Positions 51,038 to 60,233 of a DNA stretch of 64,000 nt are shown in pieces. Within the stretch, counting starts at the first letter, position 1, and each line of letters begins with the position of its first letter. The notes beneath the pieces are model-generated. The model worked only from the letters and a program-made list of their open reading frames with translations. It did not search any database and was not told where the DNA came from. The position numbers were made by a program, and so were the translations under genes. Source of the stretch: Aestuariivivens marinum (lineage in GTDB: Bacteria > Bacteroidota > Bacteroidia > Flavobacteriales > Flavobacteriaceae); contig NZ_JAKMCR010000001.1 in the NCBI RefSeq assembly GCF_022662175.1, forward strand, positions 620,001-684,000, given 5' to 3'.

Positions 51038-53440
51038 ATGATATTAAATACAGAACTTGAACATAAAGGAAATCTATTTCCTTCCAAAATAATTTCATAT
51101 AAAAAAGACCTTAACGTATTATCGTTTAAAACCGCAAACGGTGTTGTTTTGCAGGTAACAGTGCGTCGAGATAGTATTTTACGTTTTAGATACACAACTA
51201 CTGGGATTTTTGAAAATGATTTCTCTTATGCCATCACCAAATATGCCAGTAGAGGTTATAACCATCTTGAAGTTTCTGAAGATGATGTCTTTTATATTAT
51301 TACTACCTCAAAACTTATTTGCCATATTTCAAAAACAGATTTAAGAATCTCTATTTTTGATGCAAAAGACAATACGCTTGTTTGTGAAGATGAGCTGGGC
51401 TTCCATTGGGAGGAAAGTTATGAATTGGGTGGAGACGTTGTTAAAATGTCGAAAACGGCACAACCCGGGGAAAGTTATTACGGTTTGGGGGATAAACCTG
51501 TAGATAATAACCTAAAAGGTAAGCGTTTTGAAAATTGGGTAACCGATTCCTACGCTTATGGTAGGGACACCGATCCTATTTATAAAGCTATTCCGTTTTA
51601 CACGGCACTACACAACAAAAAGGCCTATGGTATCTTTTTTGACAATACCTTTAAAACCTTTTTCGATTTTTGTCAAGAACGTAGAAATGTTACTAGCTTT
51701 TGGGCGCATGGTGGTGAAATGAACTACTACTTCATTTATGGTCCAGAAATGAGTGAAGTGGTTGCCAATTATACCGATTTAACAGGTAAGCCTCATGCTC
51801 TTCCTCCGCTTTGGGCTTTGGGTTATCACCAATGCAAGTGGAGCTATTATCCAGAATCTAATGTAAAAGATATTACTGCTAAGTTTAGGGAACTACAAAT
51901 TCCTTGTGATGCTATATACTTAGATATTGACTACATGGAAGGGTTTCGATGTTTTACTTGGAGTGAAGAGTATTTTCCAAACCCTAAGCGTATGGTTAAA
52001 GAATTAGCCGATGACGGTTTTAAGACCATTGTTATAATAGATCCGGGTATAAAAATAGACATGGATTACAGTGTGTTTAAAGAAGGCCTGGAAAAAGATT
52101 ATTTTTGTAAACGTGCCGATGGCCCATATATGAAAGGAAAAGTATGGCCCGGAGAGTGTTACTTCCCAGATTTTACAAGTGCAGAGGTAAGAGAATGGTG
52201 GTCTGGGTTATTTAAGGAGCTTATTGAAGATATAGGGGTTAAAGGTGTTTGGAACGATATGAACGAACCCGCTGTCATGGACATACCCGGAAAAACATTT
52301 CCTAACGATGTACGTCATGATTATGATGGTAACCCATGTAGCCATAGAAAGGCGCACAACGTTTACGGCATGCAAATGGCTAGGGCAACTTATCAAGGTT
52401 TAAAAAAATTTTCCTACCCAAAGCGTCCTTTTGTTATTACTAGAGCTGCTTATTCGGGCACACAACGATACACCTCAAGCTGGACAGGAGACAATGTGGC
52501 TTCTTGGGACCATCTTAATATAGCCAACCTACAAGCGCAACGTATGGCTATGTCTGGATTTTCCTTTGTGGGATCAGATATAGGTGGTTTTGCCGAACAG
52601 CCTAATGGCGAACTTTACGCTCGCTGGATCCAGTTGGGTATTTTCCATCCGTTCTGTAGAACACATTCTTCTGGCGACCATGGTGATCAAGAGCCTTGGG
52701 CTTTTGGTGATAACATTACCAAAGTGGTAAAGAAATTTATCGAATTAAGGTATCAATTATTACCCTATTTGTACACTGCCTTTTGGCGTTATGCCGAAGA
52801 AGGTGTTCCTATTTTAAAATCATTGGTTTTATACGATCAAGAAGATTCCCAAACCCATTACAGAAATGATGAATTTGTTTTTGGTGAAAAAATTCTGGTT
52901 TGTCCTGTTAATGCACCAAACCAAAAAGGGCGACGAATGTATATTCCTCGAGGTCTTTGGTATAATTACTGGACAGATGATGTTGTGATTGGCGGACAGG
53001 AGTTATGGGTAGATGCAGATTTAGATAGTATGCCCATTTTTGTAAAAGATGGCTCTATAATACCTAAATATCCCATTCAACAATTTGTTGGTGAAAAAAC
53101 CATAGATGAACTATTGCTGGATGTTTATTATAAACTGGGAAAAGAAATCTCTGAGGTTTACGAAGATGCCACCGATGGTTATGATTATATAAAAGGGCGG
53201 TATAGTTTAAGAACCTTTAAATTACATGGCAAAAAGAAAGAATTAATCATACAACAGCATAAATCTGGTAAATATATTACTACTTACAAAACCTTTAAGC
53301 TCAGCCTTCATGGCTTACCGTTTAAAATATCGAAGGTGCAGATTGATAATGAGGAAATTGCCTTTAAGGACATCAAGCTAAATGGTGACAATACCTTAGT
53401 GCTTACCAAAGAGTTTACGGAGTTGCATATTATGGCTTAA
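51038..53440 (+). CDS. GH31 family alpha-glucosidase
   Basis: An 800-residue glycoside hydrolase family 31 enzyme. An N-terminal beta-sandwich (about residues 1-255) precedes the barrel, in which the nucleophile is D407 (GVWNDMNEP) and the general acid D485 (WTGDNVASW). HPFCRTHSSGD and the C-terminal beta domains follow. It lacks a signal peptide, so it acts in the cytoplasm, consistent with turnover of alpha-glucans made by the adjacent glg operon. Related activities (alpha-xylosidase, transglucosidase) cannot be excluded from sequence alone. Confidence 0.88.
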   Translation: MILNTELEHKGNLFPSKIISYKKDLNVLSFKTANGVVLQVTVRRDSILRFRYTTTGIFENDFSYAITKYASRGYNHLEVSEDDVFYIITTSKLICHISKTDLRISIFDAKDNTLVCEDELGFHWEESYELGGDVVKMSKTAQPGESYYGLGDKPVDNNLKGKRFENWVTDSYAYGRDTDPIYKAIPFYTALHNKKAYGIFFDNTFKTFFDFCQERRNVTSFWAHGGEMNYYFIYGPEMSEVVANYTDLTGKPHALPPLWALGYHQCKWSYYPESNVKDITAKFRELQIPCDAIYLDIDYMEGFRCFTWSEEYFPNPKRMVKELADDGFKTIVIIDPGIKIDMDYSVFKEGLEKDYFCKRADGPYMKGKVWPGECYFPDFTSAEVREWWSGLFKELIEDIGVKGVWNDMNEPAVMDIPGKTFPNDVRHDYDGNPCSHRKAHNVYGMQMARATYQGLKKFSYPKRPFVITRAAYSGTQRYTSSWTGDNVASWDHLNIANLQAQRMAMSGFSFVGSDIGGFAEQPNGELYARWIQLGIFHPFCRTHSSGDHGDQEPWAFGDNITKVVKKFIELRYQLLPYLYTAFWRYAEEGVPILKSLVLYDQEDSQTHYRNDEFVFGEKILVCPVNAPNQKGRRMYIPRGLWYNYWTDDVVIGGQELWVDADLDSMPIFVKDGSIIPKYPIQQFVGEKTIDELLLDVYYKLGKEISEVYEDATDGYDYIKGRYSLRTFKLHGKKKELIIQQHKSGKYITTYKTFKLSLHGLPFKISKVQIDNEEIAFKDIKLNGDNTLVLTKEFTELHIMA

Positions 53441-53453
53441 ATATAAAACCTAT

Positions 53454-53483
53454 AAAGGCTCAATGTAAAAATTGAGCCTTTTG
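53454..53483. terminator. Bidirectional terminator between the GH31 and phzF genes
   Basis: AAAGGCTCAAT and ATTGAGCCTTT form an eleven-base perfect stem with a six-base loop and T runs on both strands, between convergent genes. Confidence 0.85.
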
Positions 53484-53492
53484 TTTCTAAGA

Positions 53493-54284
53493 TTACTTAA
53501 AATAAATCTCTCCAATTAAATACAGCTTACATTGCCCACTAATCTCTACCCTATCGCCTAAATAACGGCATTGTAAATGTCCTCTTCTATTCGATAATTG
53601 CATTGCTGTTAATTCTGTTTTGCTTAACTGTTTAGACCAATAAGGTGTTAGTGTAGTATGTGCCGATCCCGTTACAGGGTCTTCATCGATGCCAGATTGA
53701 GGTGCAAAAAAACGTGATACAAAATCGGTTTCGTTACCTTTGGCTGTTACTATGATACCACGGGCTTTTAATTTTGAAATCTCGTAATACATAGGTTTTA
53801 GCGTTTTTATTTGCTCTTCATTTTTAAATACCAACAAGTAATCGGTTTTTCCCTTAAAAGCCATTTGAGGTTTAATATCAAAACAGTTATTAATCTCATT
53901 AGTCAAAGAAGTTTCTTCAATTTTATCTACGGGAAAGTTTAGAGTCAATAATTCTTCTTGTTTAGTTACTTTTAATGTTCCACTCCGCGGTGAATAAAAT
54001 TGAATGGTGTCAGCCTCGTGGTTTTCATAATTGAACAATACAAATGCGGCGGCCAATGTAGCGTGTCCACATAGGTCGACTTCAACTGTTGGTGTAAACC
54101 ATCTTATTTCAAAACGATTGTCTTGCTTAACATAAAAGGCAGTTTCTGCTAGGTTATTTTCCATAGCTATGCTTTGTAAAACAGCATCATCAAGCCATTG
54201 GTCTAACGGACAAACGGCTGCTGGATTTCCAGAAAAAACCTTATTGGTAAACGCATCAATATGATATATTTTTTGCGGTATCAT
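53493..54284 (-). CDS. PhzF family isomerase
   Basis: A 263-residue protein with the diaminopimelate-epimerase-like two-lobed fold of the PhzF family. The N-terminal IYHIDAFTNKVFSGNPAAVC, catalytic E47 (NNLAETAF), TVEVDLCGHATLAAAF and C-terminal DEDPVTGSAHTTL motifs are all present. Family members isomerise small acids (PhzF acts in phenazine synthesis), but no phenazine genes are here, so the substrate is unknown. It overlaps the antiporter stop by one base and is cotranscribed with it. Confidence 0.88.
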   Translation of the reverse strand: MIPQKIYHIDAFTNKVFSGNPAAVCPLDQWLDDAVLQSIAMENNLAETAFYVKQDNRFEIRWFTPTVEVDLCGHATLAAAFVLFNYENHEADTIQFYSPRSGTLKVTKQEELLTLNFPVDKIEETSLTNEINNCFDIKPQMAFKGKTDYLLVFKNEEQIKTLKPMYYEISKLKARGIIVTAKGNETDFVSRFFAPQSGIDEDPVTGSAHTTLTPYWSKQLSKTELTAMQLSNRRGHLQCRYLGDRVEISGQCKLYLIGEIYFK

Positions 54285-56131
54285 TAAGTTAATTTTTGCA
54301 CCTGTTCCATATCAAAAGGCTTTCCCAAATAAACCAGTTGAAATCCTTTTTTAATAGTCTCTATTTCTAAGTTGTATGAAGATATAATGTGTAATTCTCC
54401 TTCTAAATCTTTAATAAATAAAGGAATCATGTCTTTATCCTTGTTGGTAATTTCAATAAGCTTAATATAATGCTCTTTGTCTTGTAATTCAATTTCCTGT
54501 ATGGAAGGATATTTACCTGTTAGTTCCATTAAAGCATTATAATCATCAGTATGTGAAAATAGACCTTCTCGTGGATTGTTGTGATCGTCTAGCATCTCTT
54601 GGATGGTTACCAGTCTAAAAGATCCATTTTCTCCAAATTGCTTTCCAAATTTGTTGATAGCATATTTATTAATATCAGAATTACCCGTTAAGGCCATTAA
54701 ATAGCCCATATCATTTAATTCAATATTATCAAATATAGTGTCTGAAAAAATATTCGTGGTTATAGCTTCAAGATCCATTTCCTTAGCTTTTTCTACATTG
54801 CGATCGTTACTATCTATTAACACCACATGCCTGCCATTAGATACAAGGTAATGACCTATCAATCTTGAAGTTTTTGAAGCTCCAATTATTAATATCCCTT
54901 CCGATTTTTTTAAAAACACACCTATTAATTTAGCAAATAACCTTGCCGTAGTTGCATTCAATAAAACGGTCCCCAATACAATCATAAATACCAATGGGGT
55001 AATGTATTCTGCTCCAGTAACACCTTGCTTGATCAATTTACTTCCAAAGAGCGACGCGATTCCAGCAGCAACTATTCCTCTTGGCCCTACCCAACTTATA
55101 AAAAGCTTTTCGTTAAATTTAAGTTTCGAACCTGCTGTGCTTAAAAATACCGCAAGCGGCCTTACAAAAAGTATTACCGCCAAAAAAATTGCTGCTGTTT
55201 TCCAAGTGTATAACAGCATTAAATCTTCTATATTAATATTAGCTGCCAAAAGAATAAATAGAATAGAGATAAGTAAAACACTTAAGGACTCCTTAAAGTA
55301 TAACAGCTCTTTAATGTTGTTAAGTTTACTATTGCCTAAAACCATTCCCATAACGACAACAGCTAATAATCCGGATTCGTGGGCAAAAATTTCGGACTCA
55401 ACAAACACTAATAACACCGTGGAAAGGGAAACGACATTCAACAAATAATGTGGAATGAGTTTTTTATTGATAACAAATGCCAGAGCATGGGCAAATGTAA
55501 ATCCAAAAGTAGTTCCAAAAAGAATGATTTTACCAAACTCTACCAATGCCGTTTTTGTAAAACCGCTATCTCCTTCAACACTAATAAACTCAAATACCAA
55601 TACCGCAACTAACGCCCCAATAGGATCAATTAATATACCTTCCCATTTCAAAACGGCAGACACATCCTTTTTTAATGGAATATTTCTAAGAATAGGTGTT
55701 ATAACTGTAGGGCCGGTAACAATTATAAGCCCTGAAAATAAAAAAGATATTTCCCAACTTAAATCAAAAATAAAGTAAGCCAAAATTCCAGCCCCAAAAA
55801 AGGTAACAGCAGAACCTAGGGTTATTAGCTTAGTAATGACTGGTCCTAGCGTTTTTATTTCAGACCGTTTTAAGGTCAGGCCTCCTTCAAAAAGAATAAT
55901 ACTTATGGCTAGTGAGACAAAATAGTATAAGCCATCACCTGGGAAAAGCCCTTGTCTTCCATTCCAAATAGGTTCAATCCATTTGCTGCCATCATCTGAA
56001 ATGTATTCAGCTGCAACAGGTCCAACCAACAATCCAATTATAATCAACGGAAGAATGGCAGGAATCTTAAATTTCCAAGCAACCCATTGTGCTAATATGC
56101 CTAAAATTATAATTCCTGCTAGCTCTATCAT
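54284..56131 (-). CDS. Cation/proton antiporter (CPA1/NhaP type) with TrkA-N domain
   Basis: A 615-residue antiporter. Residues about 1-395 hold about twelve helices (GLTLKRSEIKTLG; GPTVITPIL; WEGILIDPIGAL with the CPA1 aspartate, WVGPRGIVAAGIASLFG). Residues about 405-520 form a Rossmann TrkA-N/RCK-like domain (GILIIGASKTSRLIGHYLV, VVLIDSN) that would sense nucleotides, followed by a further domain of about 95 residues. It expels Na+ or K+ in exchange for protons. The PhzF gene overlaps its end by one base. Confidence 0.88.
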   Translation of the reverse strand: MIELAGIIILGILAQWVAWKFKIPAILPLIIIGLLVGPVAAEYISDDGSKWIEPIWNGRQGLFPGDGLYYFVSLAISIILFEGGLTLKRSEIKTLGPVITKLITLGSAVTFFGAGILAYFIFDLSWEISFLFSGLIIVTGPTVITPILRNIPLKKDVSAVLKWEGILIDPIGALVAVLVFEFISVEGDSGFTKTALVEFGKIILFGTTFGFTFAHALAFVINKKLIPHYLLNVVSLSTVLLVFVESEIFAHESGLLAVVVMGMVLGNSKLNNIKELLYFKESLSVLLISILFILLAANINIEDLMLLYTWKTAAIFLAVILFVRPLAVFLSTAGSKLKFNEKLFISWVGPRGIVAAGIASLFGSKLIKQGVTGAEYITPLVFMIVLGTVLLNATTARLFAKLIGVFLKKSEGILIIGASKTSRLIGHYLVSNGRHVVLIDSNDRNVEKAKEMDLEAITTNIFSDTIFDNIELNDMGYLMALTGNSDINKYAINKFGKQFGENGSFRLVTIQEMLDDHNNPREGLFSHTDDYNALMELTGKYPSIQEIELQDKEHYIKLIEITNKDKDMIPLFIKDLEGELHIISSYNLEIETIKKGFQLVYLGKPFDMEQVQKLT

Positions 56132-56236
56132 ATTGTTTTCTGTTTTATTAAAAGCACTAATTTAAACAAAACGGTTGATTTAGTTTTTTTAAAAAATAGT
56201 ATCTTTCAGATTTCAGAATAAAAAGTATTTAGCATT

Positions 56237-57085
56237 TTGGTTTTAAAACCTTTTAAAAGTATTGGTATTGGGGTGGCATTTTCGCCCAATTTAAAGGCAA
56301 ACCTATTTGAGGCAGCTAGACTGTCCGTTTTCTTTAAGTCTAAGTTATTCTTAATCCACGTTGGAGAGGCTTCCGATGATAAAATAAAAGCTTTTAAAGT
56401 CATTCTTAGCGCTTTTAAAAAAGACCATTTAGATTATGAGGTCGTTTTCAAACCTGGTAATCCCGTTGAGGTTATTTTATCTACTTGTGAAGAAAAAAAA
56501 ATAAACCTACTCATTCTTGGAGCAGTACAAAGGGAACGATTTGTAAAATATTATGTAGGTTCCATTGCGCGAAAAATTACCAGACAAGCTAATTGTTCTG
56601 TGCTGCTGTTAATAAAGCCTTCAGTTAAAAGGGTTCCTTGCAAGCATATTGTTGTAAACGGTTTAAAAGACCCAAAGACTAAAAACACTATTACCTGTGC
56701 ATTTTATGTAGCAAAAATGCTTGATGCTGAAAAAGTTACCATCGTAGAAGAAATTAAACAAGACGCTATAGCTGTTAAGGTTGATGATGACAAATCATTA
56801 CGGCGAGCCAATATCATAAAAGAGCGTATTAAGCTTAGGGAAAACTCTAGGATAAAGGAAATTGTTGAGAGTATCCCGAAGCAATATACCGAAAACATGC
56901 TCATAAAATCCCAACCTATTTTTGGAAAACAAGGATACTCCATTGGTCATTATGCACAAGTGTCCCGAGCCGATTTATTAGTAATGAATGCTCCAAGTAA
57001 AATGACCTTTTGGGATCGCTTGTTTCCTCATGACATAGAACATATTTTAACTGAGTTGCCAACCGATGTACTAATTCTTCAATGA
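56237..57085 (+). CDS. Universal stress protein (tandem UspA domains)
   Basis: A 282-residue protein made of two UspA-like domains (about residues 1-130 and 135-282). The first keeps the VKYYVGSIARKITRQANCSVLLL segment, corresponding to the G-x2-G-x9-G(S/T) nucleotide-binding region in weakened form. The start is TTG at 56237, the first usable codon. The stop overlaps the ATG of the SulP transporter by four bases (ATGA), so the two are translationally coupled and USP probably regulates or senses for the transporter. Confidence 0.8.
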   Translation: MVLKPFKSIGIGVAFSPNLKANLFEAARLSVFFKSKLFLIHVGEASDDKIKAFKVILSAFKKDHLDYEVVFKPGNPVEVILSTCEEKKINLLILGAVQRERFVKYYVGSIARKITRQANCSVLLLIKPSVKRVPCKHIVVNGLKDPKTKNTITCAFYVAKMLDAEKVTIVEEIKQDAIAVKVDDDKSLRRANIIKERIKLRENSRIKEIVESIPKQYTENMLIKSQPIFGKQGYSIGHYAQVSRADLLVMNAPSKMTFWDRLFPHDIEHILTELPTDVLILQ

Positions 57086-59286
57086 GTCCGAAAAAAAATA
57101 ACATCAAAGCTTTTTTTAAGGCAATGCCAAAAAATATATTCTCTGGGTTTGTAGTAAGCCTCATAGCCTTACCTTTAGGACTCGGACTTGCCATGGCAAG
57201 TGATGCACCCCCAATAGCAGGAATAATTTCGGCAGTTATAGGTGGTGTTATTGTTTCTATTTTAGGAGGAAGTCATGTTACCATTGCCGGACCTGGAAAT
57301 GGTTTGGTTGGTGTTATCTTAATTGCTATTACTGCTCTAGGTTTGGAATCAGCTTATATTGCCATTGTTTTTTCTGGAATTCTTTTAATCCTACTGGGCT
57401 TTTTTAGAATGGGTACATTGGCTGATTTTTTTCCTTCTTCAGCCATTCAAGGTATGTTAGCTGCAATAGGGCTTATTATATTGGGAAAACAGTTTCACAT
57501 CATGCTAGCCCATAGAATTAAGCGTAATGATACTCTAGATTATCTCATAGAAATACCTTTTAGTGTTAATGATGCGTTGCACTATGAAAATAAAGGTCTC
57601 ATTTTTGCCGCATTAGCAGGTGTTATTAGTTTATCCATTATGTTGTTTTATTCTAAACTTCGAAATAAGTATTTACAACTTATTCCTGCTCCTATGTGGA
57701 TTGTCATTTTGTCTATTGGGTTTAGTTACTATTTCGAATTGGTGTTACATGAACAAAACCCCATTTCAAAAGAATATATGATAACTGGCATACCTACTAT
57801 TCAACATATTATTTCAGACATACCCGTTCCAAATTTTAGTAAAGTATCTACGTTGTCTTTTTGGGGAAGTGTATTGGCATTAACACTTATTGCCAGTATA
57901 GAATCATTATTAAGTATAAAAGCAGTAGATAAATTAGATCCAGAAAAAAGGCGGTCTAATGTAAACAAGGATTTAAAAGCTTTAGGGTTGGCAACTGTTG
58001 GCAGTGGTTTTTTAGGTGGCCTCAATGTAGTAACGGTTATTGCACGAAGTTCGGTTAACGTTAATAACGGAGCCACTAATAGATCTGCCAATTTTTTCCA
58101 TGCGCTGTTTCTTGTTCTTTTTATCGTGTTATTTAGCACCCAACTAACTAGAATACCTTTACCCGCTTTGATGGCTATCTTGGTTTATACAGGGTATAAA
58201 TTGGCATCACCTAATGTTATCACCAAAATTTTCTCAATTGGCAAAGAGCAACTTGTGATTTTCTTTATAACCCTAATCGTTACCTTAAAAGTAGGCCTTA
58301 TTACAGGTATTGTCGCCGGAGTTATAGCTACATTTATTATTCATATTATTATTAGTAAAAGTTTTGGGCTGTTCATAAGAAACGTGTTGAAGCCTAATGT
58401 TCTCATGTACAAAGAAGAAAACACCAACAACTATTATGTTAGTGTAAAACACTTTTGTAGTTTTTTAAATTACTTTCGCCTTAAACATCGCCTTGATGTA
58501 ATACCTGAAAATCAAGATGTTATTGTCGATTTTTCGCTTTGTGAGTTTGTAGACCATACCGTAATGGAAAACATGTATAGCTATCAGGAACTATTTAACA
58601 AAAGAGATGGGCATTTTGATGTAATTGGTTTGGATATGCATGATACCAAATCTAAACATCCTTTTGCCCTAAGACGCTTATTACCTGTGCCCAACCTTAT
58701 TAAAAATAGTTTAACGCGTAGGCAAACCATTATGGAAACGCTTTCTAAAGATTATGACCTAGTCTATAATGTGAAAAAACAAAAACAGGTCAATTTTTTA
58801 AATAATTTTTTATTTTTTAACACCAAAAGCATTAGCCATATTTATAACGAAATATCCTATCGAGATAAAACCATATGCTTGTTCGACATTGAATTTTCAG
58901 AAGGTGAATTTATAGCAAAAGAAGTGATACATGCCACCATGCTACATATCAACTTAAAAAACAATATTCCTGAATTTACTCTGGACAGAGAAGGCTTTTT
59001 AGAAAAAATGTATGCTTTTGCTGGGTTTAAGGATATTCCATTTGAAGACCATGCCGACTTCTCAAAACGTTTTTATCTTTTAGGTGACAACGAAGAAGCT
59101 ATTCGTGATTTTTTTAGTAATGACCTTATTCATTTCTTTGAAAGCAATCCATATTACCATGTAGAGTCTAACGGAAAGGCTATATTAATATTTGCTAAGG
59201 AACGTTTGGCAAGCATTAAGGAAATAAAAGCTTTATTAGATTTTGGTAAACGCTTAAAAGATGTGATATTATTGATAAAGGCCTAA
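57082..59286 (+). CDS. SulP family anion transporter with C-terminal extension
   Basis: A 734-residue SulP/SLC26 transporter. Residues about 15-440 form the membrane domain (SGFVVSLIALPLGLGLAMASDAPP at the start; SIESLLSIKAVDKLDPEKRRSNVNKDLKALGLATVGSG in the middle). A STAS domain follows (about 450-550, with DVIVDFSLCEFVDHTVMENM). Beyond it are about 180 residues that do not look like STAS (FFNTKSISHIYNEISYRDKT to the end). Members carry sulfate or bicarbonate; the latter is common in marine Bacteroidetes, but the anion is not determined here. It is coupled to the universal stress protein. Confidence 0.85.
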   Translation: MSPKKNNIKAFFKAMPKNIFSGFVVSLIALPLGLGLAMASDAPPIAGIISAVIGGVIVSILGGSHVTIAGPGNGLVGVILIAITALGLESAYIAIVFSGILLILLGFFRMGTLADFFPSSAIQGMLAAIGLIILGKQFHIMLAHRIKRNDTLDYLIEIPFSVNDALHYENKGLIFAALAGVISLSIMLFYSKLRNKYLQLIPAPMWIVILSIGFSYYFELVLHEQNPISKEYMITGIPTIQHIISDIPVPNFSKVSTLSFWGSVLALTLIASIESLLSIKAVDKLDPEKRRSNVNKDLKALGLATVGSGFLGGLNVVTVIARSSVNVNNGATNRSANFFHALFLVLFIVLFSTQLTRIPLPALMAILVYTGYKLASPNVITKIFSIGKEQLVIFFITLIVTLKVGLITGIVAGVIATFIIHIIISKSFGLFIRNVLKPNVLMYKEENTNNYYVSVKHFCSFLNYFRLKHRLDVIPENQDVIVDFSLCEFVDHTVMENMYSYQELFNKRDGHFDVIGLDMHDTKSKHPFALRRLLPVPNLIKNSLTRRQTIMETLSKDYDLVYNVKKQKQVNFLNNFLFFNTKSISHIYNEISYRDKTICLFDIEFSEGEFIAKEVIHATMLHINLKNNIPEFTLDREGFLEKMYAFAGFKDIPFEDHADFSKRFYLLGDNEEAIRDFFSNDLIHFFESNPYYHVESNGKAILIFAKERLASIKEIKALLDFGKRLKDVILLIKA

Positions 59287-59359
59287 TTTCAAAATCTTTT
59301 CTTAATATATTCTTAACATTTTTAGTCCTTTAATAGATATTTGTTAATTTGCGCTCCTT

Positions 59360-60220
59360 ATGAACTTATACCCTATTGAGTCGGGCAATTTTAAATTGGA
59401 TGGAGGTGCAATGTTTGGTGTTGTGCCTAAAGTCTTATGGGAAAAAACCAATCCTGCCGATGCCAATAATATGATCGATCTTGCAGCACGCTGTCTCTTG
59501 ATTGAAGACGGCAAACGTCTTATTTTAATCGATACTGGTATGGGTAATAAGCAGTCTTATAAATTCTTTGGCTATTACCATTTATGGGGCAATCATTCCA
59601 TTGAAAAATCACTGGCATCATACGGGTTTCATAAAAATGATGTGACCGACGTTTTTATGACCCATCTACATTTCGACCACTGTGGAGGAAGTATTCAATG
59701 GAACAAAGACAAAACGGGTTACGAACCCGCCTTTAAAAATGCTACGTTCTGGACTAATAAAAACCATTGGCAATGGGCAACACAACCCAATAGAAGGGAA
59801 AAAGCATCTTTCTTGAAGGAAAATTTATTACCTATGGAAGATAGTGGCCAGCTTGATTTTGTACAGTTAAACAATACTGATTTTATTAAAAGCTCAGAAT
59901 TGGGTTTTGATATTTTTTTAGCTGATGGCCATACCGAAAAGCAAATGATTCCGTTAATACATTACAAAGACAAGACCATTGCTTTTATGGCTGACCTATT
60001 GCCAACTGCGGGACATTTACCTATACCATACGTTATGGGTTACGACACCAGGCCTTTGTTAACGTTAAACGAAAAAGAAAAATTTCTTAATCTTGCAGCT
60101 AACAAAAACTATTATTTGTTTATGGAGCACGATGCCCATAACGAAATCATTACCGTACAACACACAGATAAAGGTGTACGCTTAAAAAATACATTTAAAA
60201 CAACAGAAATATTTAATTAA
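59360..60220 (+). CDS. MBL-fold metallo-hydrolase
   Basis: A 286-residue metallo-beta-lactamase-fold protein. The zinc motif is H102-L-H104-F-D106-H107 (MTHLHFDHCGG), with LADGHTEKQMIP and the C-terminal MEHDAHNE providing the remaining ligands. No signal peptide, so cytoplasmic. The group includes lactonases, phosphodiesterases and others; substrate unknown. Thirteen bases separate it from the S8 protease lipoprotein gene. Confidence 0.85.
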   Translation: MNLYPIESGNFKLDGGAMFGVVPKVLWEKTNPADANNMIDLAARCLLIEDGKRLILIDTGMGNKQSYKFFGYYHLWGNHSIEKSLASYGFHKNDVTDVFMTHLHFDHCGGSIQWNKDKTGYEPAFKNATFWTNKNHWQWATQPNRREKASFLKENLLPMEDSGQLDFVQLNNTDFIKSSELGFDIFLADGHTEKQMIPLIHYKDKTIAFMADLLPTAGHLPIPYVMGYDTRPLLTLNEKEKFLNLAANKNYYLFMEHDAHNEIITVQHTDKGVRLKNTFKTTEIFN

Positions 60221-60233
60221 ATAATTACACATA

